A stretch of 64,000 nucleotides of DNA. Source: Bradyrhizobium sp. LTSP849. GTDB taxonomy: Bacteria; Pseudomonadota; Alphaproteobacteria; Rhizobiales; Xanthobacteraceae. The notes below the pieces were generated by a model. That model saw only the letters and a program-made list of their open reading frames with translations. It was not told the origin of the DNA and ran no database searches. Positions within the stretch are counted from its first letter, which is position 1, and each line of letters opens with the position of its first letter. Made by a program: the position numbers and the translations under genes. Below are positions 43,251 to 52,990 of the stretch, piece after piece. The DNA is taken from contig NZ_JYMR01000001.1 in assembly GCF_000938255.1 (NCBI RefSeq), positions 1 to 64,000 of the forward strand. The letters are read 5' to 3'.

Positions 43251-44447
43251 ATGGACCTGTCGTTCAATGCCGAGGAGCGCACCTTCCAGGACGAGGTACG
43301 CGGCTTCATCGCCAAGAATCTCACCGAGGAGATGAAGCGCGCGACCGCGCTGACGCCGTCGGTGTTCTCCGATCCCGATATCGGCATGGCCTGGCAGCGC
43401 GCGCTGAACCGCCAGGGCTGGGGCGCGCCGGGCTGGCCGGTGGACCATGGCGGGCCGGACTGGACCTCGGCGCAGCGCTGGATTTTCGAGACAGAATCCG
43501 CGCGGGCCGGCGTGCCAAACGTCAACGTGATGGGTGTGAAGATGGTCGGGCCCGTCATCATCGGCTTCGGCTCGCCTGAGCAGAAGAATTTCTATCTGCC
43601 GCGGATTCTCTCCGGCGAGGATTATTGGTGCCAGGGCTATTCGGAGCCGGGCTCCGGCTCCGATCTCTCCTCGCTGAAGACGCGCGCGGTGCGCGACGGC
43701 GATGACTACATCATCAACGGCACCAAGATCTGGACCACGCATGCGCATCACGCCAACCGCATGTTTGCGCTGGTGCGCACCAGCGACGGGCCGCGGCAGC
43801 AGGACGGCATCAGCTTTGTCCTGATCGACATGACAACGCCGGGCATCACCACCCGACCGATCCTCACCATCGGCGGCGACCACGAGGTCAACCAGGTGTT
43901 CTTCGACGACGTGCGCGTGCCCGTCGCCAACCGCGTCGGCGAGGAAGGCAAGGGCTGGACCTACGGCAAATATCTGCTCGAGTTCGAACGCGGCTCTGGC
44001 ATCGCGTCAGCAAAGCTGCGCGAGGGGTTGAAGGCGATCTCTGACCTTGCTGAGTCCGACCTGACCGGCCGCGCGATCGACAGTCCCGATATCGCCACGC
44101 GCATCTCCGAGGTCGAGGTCGATATCGACGCGCTGGAGATGACCGAGCTGCGCGTGCTCTCGGCGCTCCAGACCGGACAAAATCCCGGCGCGGTGTCCTC
44201 AATCCTGAAGCTGCGCAACAGCGAAATCCGCCAGGCCGTGACGCGGCTGGGCGCCGACGTGATCGGCCACGACGCCCTCGCCATCGAGCCGATGCGCCCG
44301 CTCTACAAGCTCAACCACGAGCCGGCGATACCTGAGGAGATGCTGACGGTGGTGCCGGAATATCTCAATGGCCGGGCCTATACGATCTTCGGCGGCACGT
44401 CGGAGATCCAGCGCGATATTATTGCGAAGATGATGTTGGGAATTTAG
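43251..44447 (+). CDS. Acyl-CoA dehydrogenase, large-subunit type
   Basis: 398 residues with a complete acyl-CoA dehydrogenase plan: QGYSEPGSGSDLSSLKTRAV, NGTKIWTTHAHHANRMF, GEEGKGWTYGKYLLEFE, and the C-terminal YTIFGGTSEIQRDIIAKMML with the usual Glu. GGGAG precedes the ATG. It is the larger partner of the preceding gene in a probable heteromeric enzyme acting on long or dicarboxylic acyl-CoA; the substrate is inference from the PimC/PimD-like pairing. Confidence 0.93.
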   Translation: MDLSFNAEERTFQDEVRGFIAKNLTEEMKRATALTPSVFSDPDIGMAWQRALNRQGWGAPGWPVDHGGPDWTSAQRWIFETESARAGVPNVNVMGVKMVGPVIIGFGSPEQKNFYLPRILSGEDYWCQGYSEPGSGSDLSSLKTRAVRDGDDYIINGTKIWTTHAHHANRMFALVRTSDGPRQQDGISFVLIDMTTPGITTRPILTIGGDHEVNQVFFDDVRVPVANRVGEEGKGWTYGKYLLEFERGSGIASAKLREGLKAISDLAESDLTGRAIDSPDIATRISEVEVDIDALEMTELRVLSALQTGQNPGAVSSILKLRNSEIRQAVTRLGADVIGHDALAIEPMRPLYKLNHEPAIPEEMLTVVPEYLNGRAYTIFGGTSEIQRDIIAKMMLGI

Positions 44448-44473
44448 CCTACGTTGGCGCGGCATTTTCCGCC

Positions 44474-44617
44474 GTCGTCCCGGACAAGCGAAGCGCAGAT
44501 CCGGGACCCATAACCACAGGGAGAGGTTATGGCATGAGCTGGTCACCACGAGTCTTCGCCAAACCACTTCCTGTGGTTATGGGTCCCGGGCTCGCGCTTC
44601 GCGCGCCCCGGGACGAC
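44474..44617. repeat. Hairpin repeat, GTCGTCCCGG family, long variant (144 bases)
   Basis: Outer arms GTCGTCCCGG/CCGGGACGAC, but both inner ends carry the same element (CCCATAACCACAGGGAG left, CTTCCTGTGGTTATGGG right), so the element is symmetric where the other copies are not. It looks like a fusion of two like halves. Located between convergent genes. Confidence 0.88.
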
Positions 44618-44626
44618 GAGGGGGAG

Positions 44627-46951
44627 TTAACCCGCCGCCTTCGCCTCCCGGATCGCCTTCCAGATCTTCTGCGGCGTCAGCGGCGTGTTGAGCTGGGTGA
44701 TGCCGAGCTCGGCCAGCGCATCCATCACGCCGTTGGTGACGCAGGGCGGGCCGCCGATGGCGCCGGATTCGCCGCAGCCCTTGGCGCCGAGCGGATTGGT
44801 GCGGCAGGGCGCGGAATCATCCAGCGTCACCACAATCGGCGGCACGTCATCAGCGCGCGGGATGCAGTAGTCCTGGTAGCTCGCAGTGAGGAGCTGGCCG
44901 TCGGAATCGTATGATACGCCCTCGTACAAGGCCTGACCGATGCCCTGCGCCACGCCGCCGTGGATCTGACCCGTCACCAGCATCGGGTTCACGGCAACAC
45001 CGACGTCGTCGACGGTCGTGTAGCGCACGACCTTGGACACGCCGGTCTCCGGATCGATCTCGACCTCGCAGATATGCGTGCCGTTCGGCCAGCTCGGACC
45101 GTCGACCTCGCCTTCGGAATCGACGCTCAGCTTCGCACCGTTCTCTTTCTCGGCGAGATCGAACAGGCTGATGCGACGGTCGGTACCGACCACGGTGAGC
45201 ATGCCGCCCTGATATTCGATGTCCTCGACCGAGGTCTCGAGCACGTTCGCCGCCTTCTCGCGCGCCTTCTGGATCAAATCATTGGAGGAGACTGCCACAG
45301 CCGTACCGCCGACGAACAGCGAGCGCGAGCCGACGCTGCCGAAGCCTGTCGCCAGATCGGTATCGCCCTGGACGACATCGATCTTGTCCATGGAGACGCC
45401 GAGCGTGTCAGCGATCATCTGGGTGTAGGTTGTCGCAAGCCCCTGCCCCATCGCCATGGTGCCCGAATGCAGGATGACGCGGCCCTGCGAAGTCGCGTGC
45501 AAGCTGACTTTTTCGGTGTGCGCGCGGCCGCCGGTCCATTCGATATAGGAGGTGAGCCCGCGGCCGTAGAGCAGGCCCTTCTTCTTCGCCGCCTTCTTGC
45601 GCGCAGCAAAGCCGTCCCAGTCGGCGAGCTTTACGGCGCGATCGAGCATGTGCGCGAAGGCACCGGAGTCATAGACCTGGCCTGCGGCGTTCGTATAAGG
45701 CAGCTGCGCCGGCTTGATGTAGTTCACTTTGCGGATCGCGCGCGGATCCATGCCGATCTTCCGTGCGGCGGCGTCGAACAGGCGCTCCACGATGAAGACG
45801 GCCTCGGGCCGGCCCGCGCCGCGATAGGCGCCGACCGGCGCGGTGTGGGTCATCACCGACTTGATCTCGAAATGCACCAGCGGCAAATCGTAGACGCCGG
45901 TCTGCACGAAGGGACCAAGCACCAGCGGAATGATGTTCGCCGCGCCTGAGGAATACGCGCCGGTACAGCCGATTGACGTGACGCGATAGGCCAGCACCTT
46001 GCCCTTCTCGTCGAGCGCAAAGGAGGCGGTCGAGGTGAGATCGCGGCCATGAGTGCCGCCGACGAATTCGTCGGTGCGGTCGCCGCGCCAGCGGATTTTC
46101 CTGTTCAGCTTGGTCGCGACATAGGCGACGATGCCGTCTTCGGGATAGAGATTGGTCTTCTGGCCAAAACCGCCGCCGATATCGCCGACCAGCACGCGCA
46201 CGCTGTCCTTCGGCCGCTTCAGCACGGCCTCCGCCAGCACATCGCGGGTCGAGGCCGGCGTCTGCGACTGCACATGAAGCAGGAGCCGGCCGGACGTCTT
46301 GTCGATCTCGGCAATCGTCGACCGCGGCTCCATGGCGGAGGGCACCAGGCGCTGACTGACGAGATCGAGCTCGACGGTGTGCGCGGCCTTGGCGAAGGCT
46401 TCGTCGACCTTGGCGGCGTCGCCATAGCTCATCGCGCCGACGATGTTGTCGGGCGCATCCGGCCACACCACCGGCGCGCCGGGCTTCACGGCCGCGACCG
46501 GATCGACCACCGCGGGCTGCACGTCATACTCGATCACGATCGCTTCGGCGGCGCTTTGGGCGGCTGCGCGCGACGAAGCCACCACCGCGGCCACCGCCTC
46601 GCCGGTATAGCGCACGACCTCATGGGCGAGCAGCCGGCGCGGCGGCACCGTCATCGGCTTGCCGTCGGGGCGCTTGAAGATGCTCAGGGTCGGAATGGTA
46701 CCGACGTCGTCCTTGATCAGGTCGGCGCCGGTGTAGACCGCGGTGACGCCGGGCATCTCCGTCGCCGCACTGGTATCGATCGAGACGATGTTCGCGTGCG
46801 CATGCGGCGAACGCAGCACATGCAACCACAGCGCGCCGTCCTCCGGCTTGTCGTCGATGAACTGCCCCTTCCCGGTGAGCAGCCGCTGGTCTTCCAAACG
46901 CTTGACGGGCTGGCCCGCTCCGAAACGCAGATTGCCGGGAAGAATGTTCAT
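44627..46951 (-). CDS. Molybdenum hydroxylase large subunit (form II CoxL-like)
   Basis: 774 residues of the xanthine dehydrogenase family molybdopterin subunit. Seen: [53 protein letters not shown], the active-site loop [13 protein letters not shown] (about residue 372), and near 727 [14 protein letters not shown] with the catalytic Glu. True CO dehydrogenase (form I) has AYRCSFR with an essential Cys; this has the form II loop, so CO oxidation is not supported. The usual FAD and 2Fe-2S subunit genes are not adjacent. Substrate unknown, probably an aldehyde or N-heterocycle. Confidence 0.93.
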   Translation of the reverse strand: MNILPGNLRFGAGQPVKRLEDQRLLTGKGQFIDDKPEDGALWLHVLRSPHAHANIVSIDTSAATEMPGVTAVYTGADLIKDDVGTIPTLSIFKRPDGKPMTVPPRRLLAHEVVRYTGEAVAAVVASSRAAAQSAAEAIVIEYDVQPAVVDPVAAVKPGAPVVWPDAPDNIVGAMSYGDAAKVDEAFAKAAHTVELDLVSQRLVPSAMEPRSTIAEIDKTSGRLLLHVQSQTPASTRDVLAEAVLKRPKDSVRVLVGDIGGGFGQKTNLYPEDGIVAYVATKLNRKIRWRGDRTDEFVGGTHGRDLTSTASFALDEKGKVLAYRVTSIGCTGAYSSGAANIIPLVLGPFVQTGVYDLPLVHFEIKSVMTHTAPVGAYRGAGRPEAVFIVERLFDAAARKIGMDPRAIRKVNYIKPAQLPYTNAAGQVYDSGAFAHMLDRAVKLADWDGFAARKKAAKKKGLLYGRGLTSYIEWTGGRAHTEKVSLHATSQGRVILHSGTMAMGQGLATTYTQMIADTLGVSMDKIDVVQGDTDLATGFGSVGSRSLFVGGTAVAVSSNDLIQKAREKAANVLETSVEDIEYQGGMLTVVGTDRRISLFDLAEKENGAKLSVDSEGEVDGPSWPNGTHICEVEIDPETGVSKVVRYTTVDDVGVAVNPMLVTGQIHGGVAQGIGQALYEGVSYDSDGQLLTASYQDYCIPRADDVPPIVVTLDDSAPCRTNPLGAKGCGESGAIGGPPCVTNGVMDALAELGITQLNTPLTPQKIWKAIREAKAAG

Positions 46952-47078
46952 TCCGCTGGGTCCTCGAAGTCTCTTGAAATCGGGCTGCCTTTTAGCGGAT
47001 CGAGGCAGGCGAGACCAGCCGCGGTTTTGGGCGGGATATCCACGATTCCGGCATGCCGTCCCGTAAATCTGCGATTCC

Positions 47079-47169
47079 GTAGGGTGGGCAAAGGCGCACT
47101 TGCGCCGTGCCCACCATCGCTCGACGGACGTGATCAGATGGTGGGCACGCTACGCTTTGCCCACCCTAC
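47079..47169. repeat. Hairpin repeat, GTAGGGTGGGCAAAG family, copy 2
   Basis: 91 bases starting GTAGGGTGGGCAAAGGCGCA and ending CGCTTTGCCCACCCTAC, same family as 20537-20624 with the core inverted (GGCGCACTTGCGCC on the left here). Confidence 0.92.
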
Positions 47170-47199
47170 GGCACCGGTCGTGTCGGGAACGACGGCTCG

Positions 47200-48075
47200 C
47201 TAATCAAGCTCCCGCAATGCCGCTTCCACGACTTTGCGCTGCTCAGCCGTCAGCGGGGCCTGCGGCGGGACGGGATCGCCGACATCGTAGCCCTGGATGG
47301 CGAGGCCGGCCTTGATACAGGCTGCGAGGTTGAAGCGGGCGAAGGCCTCGTTGATGCGCCACAGCCGGCGCTGGAGCGCGACCGCCTCGTCCCAGCGGCC
47401 GGCCTTGCAGAGCTCGTAGAGCGCAACGCTCTGGCGCGGGATGATGCAGGCCGGGCCCGCCATCCAGCCGCGGCCGCCGATCAGCATCACCGCAGCCGGG
47501 ATATGGGCAGAGGCCGAGAACACGCGCAAGCTATCGCCGCAGCGATTCATGATCGAGAGCAGCCGGCCGGTATTGGTCGAGGCATCCTTGATGCAGCCGA
47601 TGCGCGGATGCTCGGCGAGACGCGCGATGATTTCGAGGGTGAGATCGGAGCGCTGGAACTGCGGATTGGTGTAGATGACGACCGGAATGTCCACGGCATC
47701 CGCAATGGCGCGGAAATAGGATTCGACCTGGGCGTCGGCGAGCGGGAAGTAAGCCTCCAGGATCGCCAGGATGCCGTCGGCGCCGAGCTTCTGGTACGCC
47801 TTGGCCTGCGCCACCGCGTCCGCCGTCGAGGTCGAGGCGACGCCGGCCACGACCGGCACGCGGCCCTTCGCAGCCTCGATCGTGGTCTGCACGATCGACA
47901 TACGCTGCGCGGCATTGAGATAGGCAAACTCGCCGGTCGAACCGAGCGGCGTCAGCCCGTGCACACCCGCGCCAATCAGATCGTCGCAGAGCTTTGCGAG
48001 GACGTTCGTGCGCACCGCGCCATCGGCATCGACGGGCGAGACGAGATAGGGGAAGACGCCATGAAAATCGGACAT
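47200..48075 (-). CDS. DapA-family (dihydrodipicolinate synthase-like) aldolase
   Basis: 291 residues forming the DapA TIM barrel: [14 protein letters not shown] (Thr47), [28 protein letters not shown] with Tyr135, and CIKDAST with the Schiff-base Lys163. The family includes lyases for many 2-keto acids as well as lysine biosynthesis. A genomic dapA is usually elsewhere and the surrounding genes are catabolic, so this is more likely a sugar-acid or keto-acid aldolase. The ATG at 48075 lacks a strong ribosome-binding site. Confidence 0.9.
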   Translation of the reverse strand: MSDFHGVFPYLVSPVDADGAVRTNVLAKLCDDLIGAGVHGLTPLGSTGEFAYLNAAQRMSIVQTTIEAAKGRVPVVAGVASTSTADAVAQAKAYQKLGADGILAILEAYFPLADAQVESYFRAIADAVDIPVVIYTNPQFQRSDLTLEIIARLAEHPRIGCIKDASTNTGRLLSIMNRCGDSLRVFSASAHIPAAVMLIGGRGWMAGPACIIPRQSVALYELCKAGRWDEAVALQRRLWRINEAFARFNLAACIKAGLAIQGYDVGDPVPPQAPLTAEQRKVVEAALRELD

Positions 48076-48211
48076 GTCGAGGAATGATCCGGTATATCGG
48101 GGGCAGCTCGGCCCACGCCACCTGTTCGGTGCTAACATGGCTCCAATTGGCCGGCAAGCAAGCCTCGGGATGAACCGACGGGTCACGTTAAGCGCGTCTC
48201 TGAGCGCTCGC

Positions 48212-49177
48212 TCACACCTTGAGCAGCCGCACCCGCGTGCCCCAGGGATCGACCGCCTCCACGCCGTTCGGCAACGCCGTGACCTGCGCGCCGCCCTTAC
48301 GCAAACGCTCTTCCTGCGCGGCGAGCAGCTCCGGCTTCTCCGTCACCAGCGAAAACCAGGCAAGCCCCGTCGTGGCATCGTCGCGTTGGCCTGCGCTCTG
48401 GCTCTGCCAGACATTCATGCCGAGGTGATGGTGATAGCGGCCCGACGACAGGAACGCGGCGCCGTTGCGCTTGCGGGTCAGATCGAGGCCGACTGTGCCG
48501 TGATAGAAGCGCTCGGCCTCTGCGAGATCGCCGACACGCAGATGCATGTGGCCGACGCGCAGACCATCCGGCGCCCTGGCATAGTCGGCAACGCGCGTAT
48601 TGGTCAGCGACAACAGGTCGGGGATGTTGAGCTCGTCGGCGGCCATCTTCACGCTGCCCTCGCTCCACTGCCATTGCGAGGGATCGCGATCAGCATAGAC
48701 CTCGATGCCGTTGCCTTCGGGATCGTCGAGATAGACGGACTCGCTGACCAGATGATCGGCGAAACCCGACAGCGACACGCGATGCGAGGCGGCATGCACC
48801 AGCCAGCGCGCCAGATCCTTGCGCGTCGGCATCAGGAAGGCGGTGTGGTACAGTCCGGCGGCGTTGCGCGGCTCGATCGCGGCGTCGGGACGGGCTTCGA
48901 GCGCAAGCAGTGCGATCCCGGCGGTGCCGAGCTTTGCGGCAGTGCCTGAGCGCTCCATCACGGTGAGCCCGATCACGTCGCGGTAGTAGTCGGCAACCGT
49001 GTCGAGATTCTTCACCCGGAGCGTCACCATGCCGACCCGCATCGGCGTTCGGCTGGCGTAGGTCGGCCCGCTACCTTGCGGCGTGCCCTCGGCCCGCGCC
49101 GCGGCCGCGGCGGCGGCCGCAAGCGAGGTGGCGCCGGCGAGATGAAGCAGGGTGCGGCGGGTGAGATCGATGGTCAT
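48212..49177 (-). CDS. Exported two-domain VOC/glyoxalase-fold protein
   Basis: 321 residues with a twin-arginine signal ([20 protein letters not shown]). Two vicinal-oxygen-chelate domains follow: [20 protein letters not shown] to about residue 150, and [20 protein letters not shown] to the end, with metal-ligand-like His in HMHLRV and HHHLGMNVW and Glu in GIEVYAD. The layout resembles extradiol ring-cleavage dioxygenases and glyoxalase-like proteins. Tat export suggests a cofactor inserted before transport. Reaction unknown. Confidence 0.85.
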   Translation of the reverse strand: MTIDLTRRTLLHLAGATSLAAAAAAAARAEGTPQGSGPTYASRTPMRVGMVTLRVKNLDTVADYYRDVIGLTVMERSGTAAKLGTAGIALLALEARPDAAIEPRNAAGLYHTAFLMPTRKDLARWLVHAASHRVSLSGFADHLVSESVYLDDPEGNGIEVYADRDPSQWQWSEGSVKMAADELNIPDLLSLTNTRVADYARAPDGLRVGHMHLRVGDLAEAERFYHGTVGLDLTRKRNGAAFLSSGRYHHHLGMNVWQSQSAGQRDDATTGLAWFSLVTEKPELLAAQEERLRKGGAQVTALPNGVEAVDPWGTRVRLLKV

Positions 49178-49377
49178 CAGTCAGGGCTCGCTGAAAACGT
49201 TCAAAGCCGGGCGGCGCAATTTTGCGATTGCTACACGTTCCCGTGAGCGGCTCCCAATCACATGTTCGTCGGCCGTGGTCCTACGGAGTCCGATCCCTTT
49301 GGCCTGTCCTGGCCACCCGGCCAGTTTCGCAATCGCCCGCAACATCCCAGATTGAGGACAGCTTACAGGAGCCCGCC

Positions 49378-50244
49378 ATGACCGCCTCCACCCCTCTGTC
49401 CTCGCTATCGTCCGCGCTCGCGGATGTCGTGGCGCGCGCCGCGCCGTCCATCGTCTCCGTGCACTCGCATCGCTCCCGCGCGACCGGCTTCGTCTGGAAG
49501 CCCGGCCTGATCGTCACCGCTGATGAGGCGCTGGCCGAGGAGGGTAAGGTCGAGATCGGCCTCTCCGACGGCAGCACGGTCGCCGCCACGATCGCGGGCC
49601 GCGACCATACGACCGATATCGCGCTATTGCGCGCTGACACCGGCATCGCCCCTGTCAAGATGGCCGCCATCGTCCCAGCCCTCGGCACGTTGGCGGTCGT
49701 CGTCGCGACCAACCGCGACGCACCGAGTGCGGCGCTGGGGATGGTGTCGCTGTCCGGCAAGAGCTGGCGCTCCTTGCGCGGCGGCGACATCGATGCGCGG
49801 ATTGAGCTCGACGTTCGCCTGCGTCCCAGCCAGGAGGGAGGCCTTGCGCTCGATGCCTCGGGCGAGGCCTTCGGTATGGCCGTGCTTGGGCCTCGGCGCG
49901 TGCTGGTGATTCCGACGGCCACGATCGAGCGTGTCGCGACGCAGCTCGATACGCGCGGCCGCATTGCTCGCGGATATCTCGGGCTCGGGCTCCAGCCGGT
50001 GCGGCTCGACGACGGTGTCGGCGCGATGGTGATGAATGTCGACAAGACTGGCCCCTCGGCCGCCGCCGGCATCCGCCAGGGCGACGTGATCGTGGCCGTC
50101 GACGGCCAAAAACTCTCCGGTGTGCGCGCACTGTTACGAACGCTGGGACCCGCGAGCGTCGGTTCGGTGGTCGATGTCGCGGTGCGCCGCGGCGACGAGC
50201 CGGCCAGCTTCAAGGTCACGATCGGCGAGAGGCCAGAGGCGTGA
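49378..50244 (+). CDS. Cytoplasmic HtrA-like pseudoprotease with PDZ domain
   Basis: 288 residues. It aligns with the DegP/HtrA protease core and one PDZ domain (RGYLGLGLQPVRL, GIRQGDVIVAVDGQKLSGV). The catalytic positions are altered: the His of IVTNNHVV aligns with Glu50 (LIVTADEAL), the Asp is kept (Asp80 in TTDIALLR), and the Ser of GNSGG aligns with Glu153 (SQEGG). It should therefore be proteolytically dead. No signal peptide is present, unlike normal HtrA. CAGGAG precedes the ATG. Its stop overlaps the GTG of a LuxR-type HTH gene, implying they act together. Confidence 0.9.
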   Translation: MTASTPLSSLSSALADVVARAAPSIVSVHSHRSRATGFVWKPGLIVTADEALAEEGKVEIGLSDGSTVAATIAGRDHTTDIALLRADTGIAPVKMAAIVPALGTLAVVVATNRDAPSAALGMVSLSGKSWRSLRGGDIDARIELDVRLRPSQEGGLALDASGEAFGMAVLGPRRVLVIPTATIERVATQLDTRGRIARGYLGLGLQPVRLDDGVGAMVMNVDKTGPSAAAGIRQGDVIVAVDGQKLSGVRALLRTLGPASVGSVVDVAVRRGDEPASFKVTIGERPEA

Positions 50245-50612
50245 GCGAGGACAAAACGCCGGAGATCGTGCTGTCGCTCGAGATCGACGATCCCGCCCTC
50301 GCCGATCGCCTGGCGGCGCTGCTCAGCGGCGTCGCGGGGCTTCGCCTTGCCGCGCCCGGCGAGCACGCTGCGGCAACGGTGGTCGCCCGCGATCCCCGTA
50401 GCATGCCCGAAGACATCGCATTGACGCAGCGCGAGCTCGACGTGCTGGCGCTGATGGCTGAAGGTTCCTCCAACAAGATGATCGCGCGTCAGCTCAACAT
50501 CTCCGTGCATACCGTGAAGTTTCATGTCGGCTCGCTGCTCGACAAGCTGGATGCCACCGGCCGCACCGATGCAGTGGCGCATGCGGCGCGCCGCGGCGTG
50601 ATCGAGCTATAG
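50241..50612 (+). CDS. Small LuxR-type HTH protein coupled to the HtrA-like gene
   Basis: 123 residues from a GTG start overlapping the upstream stop (GTGA). The C-terminal half is a GerE/LuxR helix-turn-helix (LTQRELDVLALMAEGSSNKM, NISVHTVKFHVGSLLDKL). The N-terminal half (EIVLSLEIDDPALADRLAAL) looks like a shrunken receiver fold without the phosphorylation Asp cluster. It may sense through the pseudoprotease rather than by phosphorylation. It converges on the histidine kinase gene; the two stop codons share CTATAG. Confidence 0.9.
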   Translation: MSEDKTPEIVLSLEIDDPALADRLAALLSGVAGLRLAAPGEHAAATVVARDPRSMPEDIALTQRELDVLALMAEGSSNKMIARQLNISVHTVKFHVGSLLDKLDATGRTDAVAHAARRGVIEL

Positions 50613-51677
50613 CGCCACCGGGAAGCTGAGCTGAACCGTCAGGCCCGGCGCATTGTCATGTAGTGCGACCTCTGCGCCATGGAGGCCGGCAACGGCGGCG
50701 ACCAGGCTCAAGCCCAGTCCGTTGCCCGGGGTGTAGCGGCTCTGCTCGAGACGGTAGAAGCGCTTGAACACGTGATCACGCGCCTCAGTGGGAATGCCCG
50801 GACCATCATCGGCGATTGCGATCATCGCGCCGTCGCCGGCGCTGCGGCAGGTCACAGTCACCTGTCCGCCCGCACGGCCGTGCTTGATCGCGTTATCGAC
50901 GAGATTGGCGATCGCATCGAACAGCAGATCGCGGTCGCCGGTCACTGGCACCTCGCGGTCGCCGCCGAGGCTGAGACGGGTGACAACCTGTTCGGCAGCA
51001 GCGTCGTAGAGCTCGACCACCTCGCCCGCGATCTCGGCAAGATCGAGCGCGCGAAATGCACTCCTGCGCGCGCGGGTCTCGATTTCCGAGATCCGCGTGA
51101 TCGAGGCGAACATGCCGAGCACGGCGTCGAGGTCGGCGATGGTGTCGCCGATCAGAGCCGCATCGGACTCACCGTCGCGCGGGGCGTGATAGGCCTTTTC
51201 CAGCCGGCCGCGCATGCGGGTCAGCGGCGTGCGCAAATCGTGGGCGACGTTGTCGCTGACTTGCTTGACCTCGCCCACCAGCGTCTCGATGCGGTCGAGC
51301 ATCTGGTTGAGGTTTTCGGCGACGCGGTCCCATTCGTCGTGGCTGCCGCGCAAGGGGATGCGCTGGTCGAGACCGGCAAGCATGATGGCGCGGCTGGTGG
51401 CATTGATCTCTTCGATCCGTCCCACCGTGCGCCGTGTCACCAGCACGGCCGCAAGGCCGGCCAGCACTGCAAGCAGCACCGCGACCGCGATCATCGCAAG
51501 CTCGATCATCGCGGTGAAGCCGCTGTGATCGCCAGCGTCGCCGACCCGGCTCTCCACATAGGCGAGCGTGCCGTAATAGACATAAGCCATGATCGCCGCG
51601 ACGATCAGCCCGAATGCGGCGATCGCGATCAGCGCCAGCCGGAAGGTTGACGAAAGAAGCGTTTTAACCAGGAGCAC
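50607..51677 (-). CDS. Membrane sensor histidine kinase
   Basis: 356 residues: two transmembrane segments (LALIAIAAFGLIVAAIMAYV, ELAMIAVAVLLAVLAGLAAV) flanking a very short periplasmic loop, HAMP domain, dimerisation H box VAHDLRTPLTRMR with His146, N box NLVDNAIKHG, G1 IADDGPGIP and G2 GNGLGLSL. The small periplasmic part suggests intramembrane sensing. The GTG start overlaps the stop of its response regulator by 14 bases. Confidence 0.94.
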   Translation of the reverse strand: MLLVKTLLSSTFRLALIAIAAFGLIVAAIMAYVYYGTLAYVESRVGDAGDHSGFTAMIELAMIAVAVLLAVLAGLAAVLVTRRTVGRIEEINATSRAIMLAGLDQRIPLRGSHDEWDRVAENLNQMLDRIETLVGEVKQVSDNVAHDLRTPLTRMRGRLEKAYHAPRDGESDAALIGDTIADLDAVLGMFASITRISEIETRARRSAFRALDLAEIAGEVVELYDAAAEQVVTRLSLGGDREVPVTGDRDLLFDAIANLVDNAIKHGRAGGQVTVTCRSAGDGAMIAIADDGPGIPTEARDHVFKRFYRLEQSRYTPGNGLGLSLVAAVAGLHGAEVALHDNAPGLTVQLSFPVAL

Positions 51678-52356
51678 GGATGCAATATCCGATGCCGCGG
51701 ATGGTATGGATCAGCGGATAGGCCTGGGCATCGTCGACCTTGCGGCGGACGCGCCCGACATAGACGTCGATGATGTTGGTGGAGGGATCGAAATGCAGAT
51801 CCCAGACATGCTGGAGCAGCATCGCGCGGGAGACGACGCGGCCCTCATTGCGGACGAGATATTCGAGCAACTGAAACTCGCGCGGCAGCAGCGGAATTTT
51901 GCGGCCGCGGCGACTGGCATTGCGTGCAATCAGGTCGATGGCGAGATCGCCGACCCGCAAAATGGTTTCCTTGGCGATGGTCTCACTGCGGCGGCCGAGC
52001 GCTTCCAGGCGGGCGAGCAGTTCGACAAAGGAAAATGGCTTGACGAGATAGTCATCGCCGCCGGCGCGCAAGCCGCGCACGCGGTCGTCGACCTCGCCGA
52101 GCGCGGAGATGATCAGGAAGGGAGCAGCAACGCCATCATCGCGCATTTGCCGCATCACGGTGATGCCGTCGATGTCGGGCAGCATGCGGTCGATGGTGAT
52201 CACAGCATAGTCGCGCGCGGCGCCGTGGCTCAGGGCTTCGCGCCCCGTGGCGGCGAGATCGACATCGTAACCGGAGGTCGTCAGCTCCTCGACGAGCTGG
52301 CCTGCGGTTTCCGGATCGTCCTCGACGACCAGGATGCGACGGTGGCCTCCGGTCAT
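51664..52356 (-). CDS. OmpR-family response regulator
   Basis: 230 residues: receiver domain with acidic pocket VVEDD, phospho-acceptor Asp56 in VITIDRMLPDIDG, and Lys in YLVKPFSF, then a winged-helix DNA-binding domain (PLLPREFQLLEYLVRNEGRV, DVYVGRVRRKVDD, TIRGIGYCI). Partner of the overlapping histidine kinase gene. Targets unknown; no adjacent gene is an obvious regulon member. Confidence 0.94.
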   Translation of the reverse strand: MTGGHRRILVVEDDPETAGQLVEELTTSGYDVDLAATGREALSHGAARDYAVITIDRMLPDIDGITVMRQMRDDGVAAPFLIISALGEVDDRVRGLRAGGDDYLVKPFSFVELLARLEALGRRSETIAKETILRVGDLAIDLIARNASRRGRKIPLLPREFQLLEYLVRNEGRVVSRAMLLQHVWDLHFDPSTNIIDVYVGRVRRKVDDAQAYPLIHTIRGIGYCIRAPG

Positions 52357-52453
52357 GACAAACTCCGCGCGACGATCGCCACCAGACTATCCCGTTCCGG
52401 GGCTGAGCGGAACTGCCCGGTGGCGATCGCGACAATGGTGCGGTACGGCGGTG

Positions 52454-52990
52454 CTAATACCAATTATCCCCGCACACATTGACCCATTGCCATCCATAGG
52501 GCGTCAAGCTCCTGCGCCAACAGCCATCGTCGTAATAGTTGGCGTAGTAGGGCGCGCCGAAGACGGCGAAACGGCGGAAATGATGGTGGTGAAAGAAGAA
52601 GGCATGGCGGCCGATGAAAGGCCGGCCGTGCAAGCCGGCACCGGCGAAGCGCGGCCCGAAGGCAGCGCGGGTCGCCAGTGGCGCACCGGCAAAGCGTGGC
52701 CCAAAGGCAGCACGGGCGGCCATCGGCGAGCCGGCAAAGCGGGCGCCGCCGAAGTGAGCACGGCCCATGCCGCCGAAGTGCATGCCGCCGCCCATGCCGC
52801 CGACGTGCATCCCTCCACCGCCGAAATGCCCGCCGCCGCCGAAGCCGCCACCACCATGCCCTCCGCCGCCAAAACCACCACCACCATGGCCACCGCCGCC
52901 GCCTCCACCTCGGGCAAGAACGGGCGAAGCGACCGCCAATGTCGCAGCCATGGCCGCCGCGACGATGCCGGTGAGAAGCCTGTTGTTCAT
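52454..52990 (-). CDS. Secreted Gly/His-rich protein
   Basis: 178 residues: a Sec signal (GIVAAAMAATLAVASPVLA), a Gly-rich stretch with HGGGGFGGGGHGGGGF repeats and Met/His-containing segments, two copies of RAAFGPRFAGA, then an aromatic/His-rich tail (RHAFFFHHHHFRRF, PYYANYYDDGCW). AGGAGG precedes the ATG. No enzymatic domain. The His and Met content could bind metal. Similar low-complexity exported proteins are common in rhizobia. Confidence 0.8.
   Translation of the reverse strand: MNNRLLTGIVAAAMAATLAVASPVLARGGGGGGGHGGGGFGGGGHGGGGFGGGGHFGGGGMHVGGMGGGMHFGGMGRAHFGGARFAGSPMAARAAFGPRFAGAPLATRAAFGPRFAGAGLHGRPFIGRHAFFFHHHHFRRFAVFGAPYYANYYDDGCWRRSLTPYGWQWVNVCGDNWY

Noticed and set aside
12887..44617. 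Dispersed repeats as a possible CRISPR array
   Set aside because: Copies are tens of kilobases apart, over 100 bases long, and hairpin-shaped; there are no regular spacers and no cas genes.
44627..46951. CO dehydrogenase large subunit (coxL)
   Set aside because: The active-site loop is AYRGAGR, not AYRCSFR, and no coxM or coxS is adjacent.
49378..50244. Active DegP/HtrA protease
   Set aside because: Two of three catalytic residues are replaced by Glu and there is no signal peptide.
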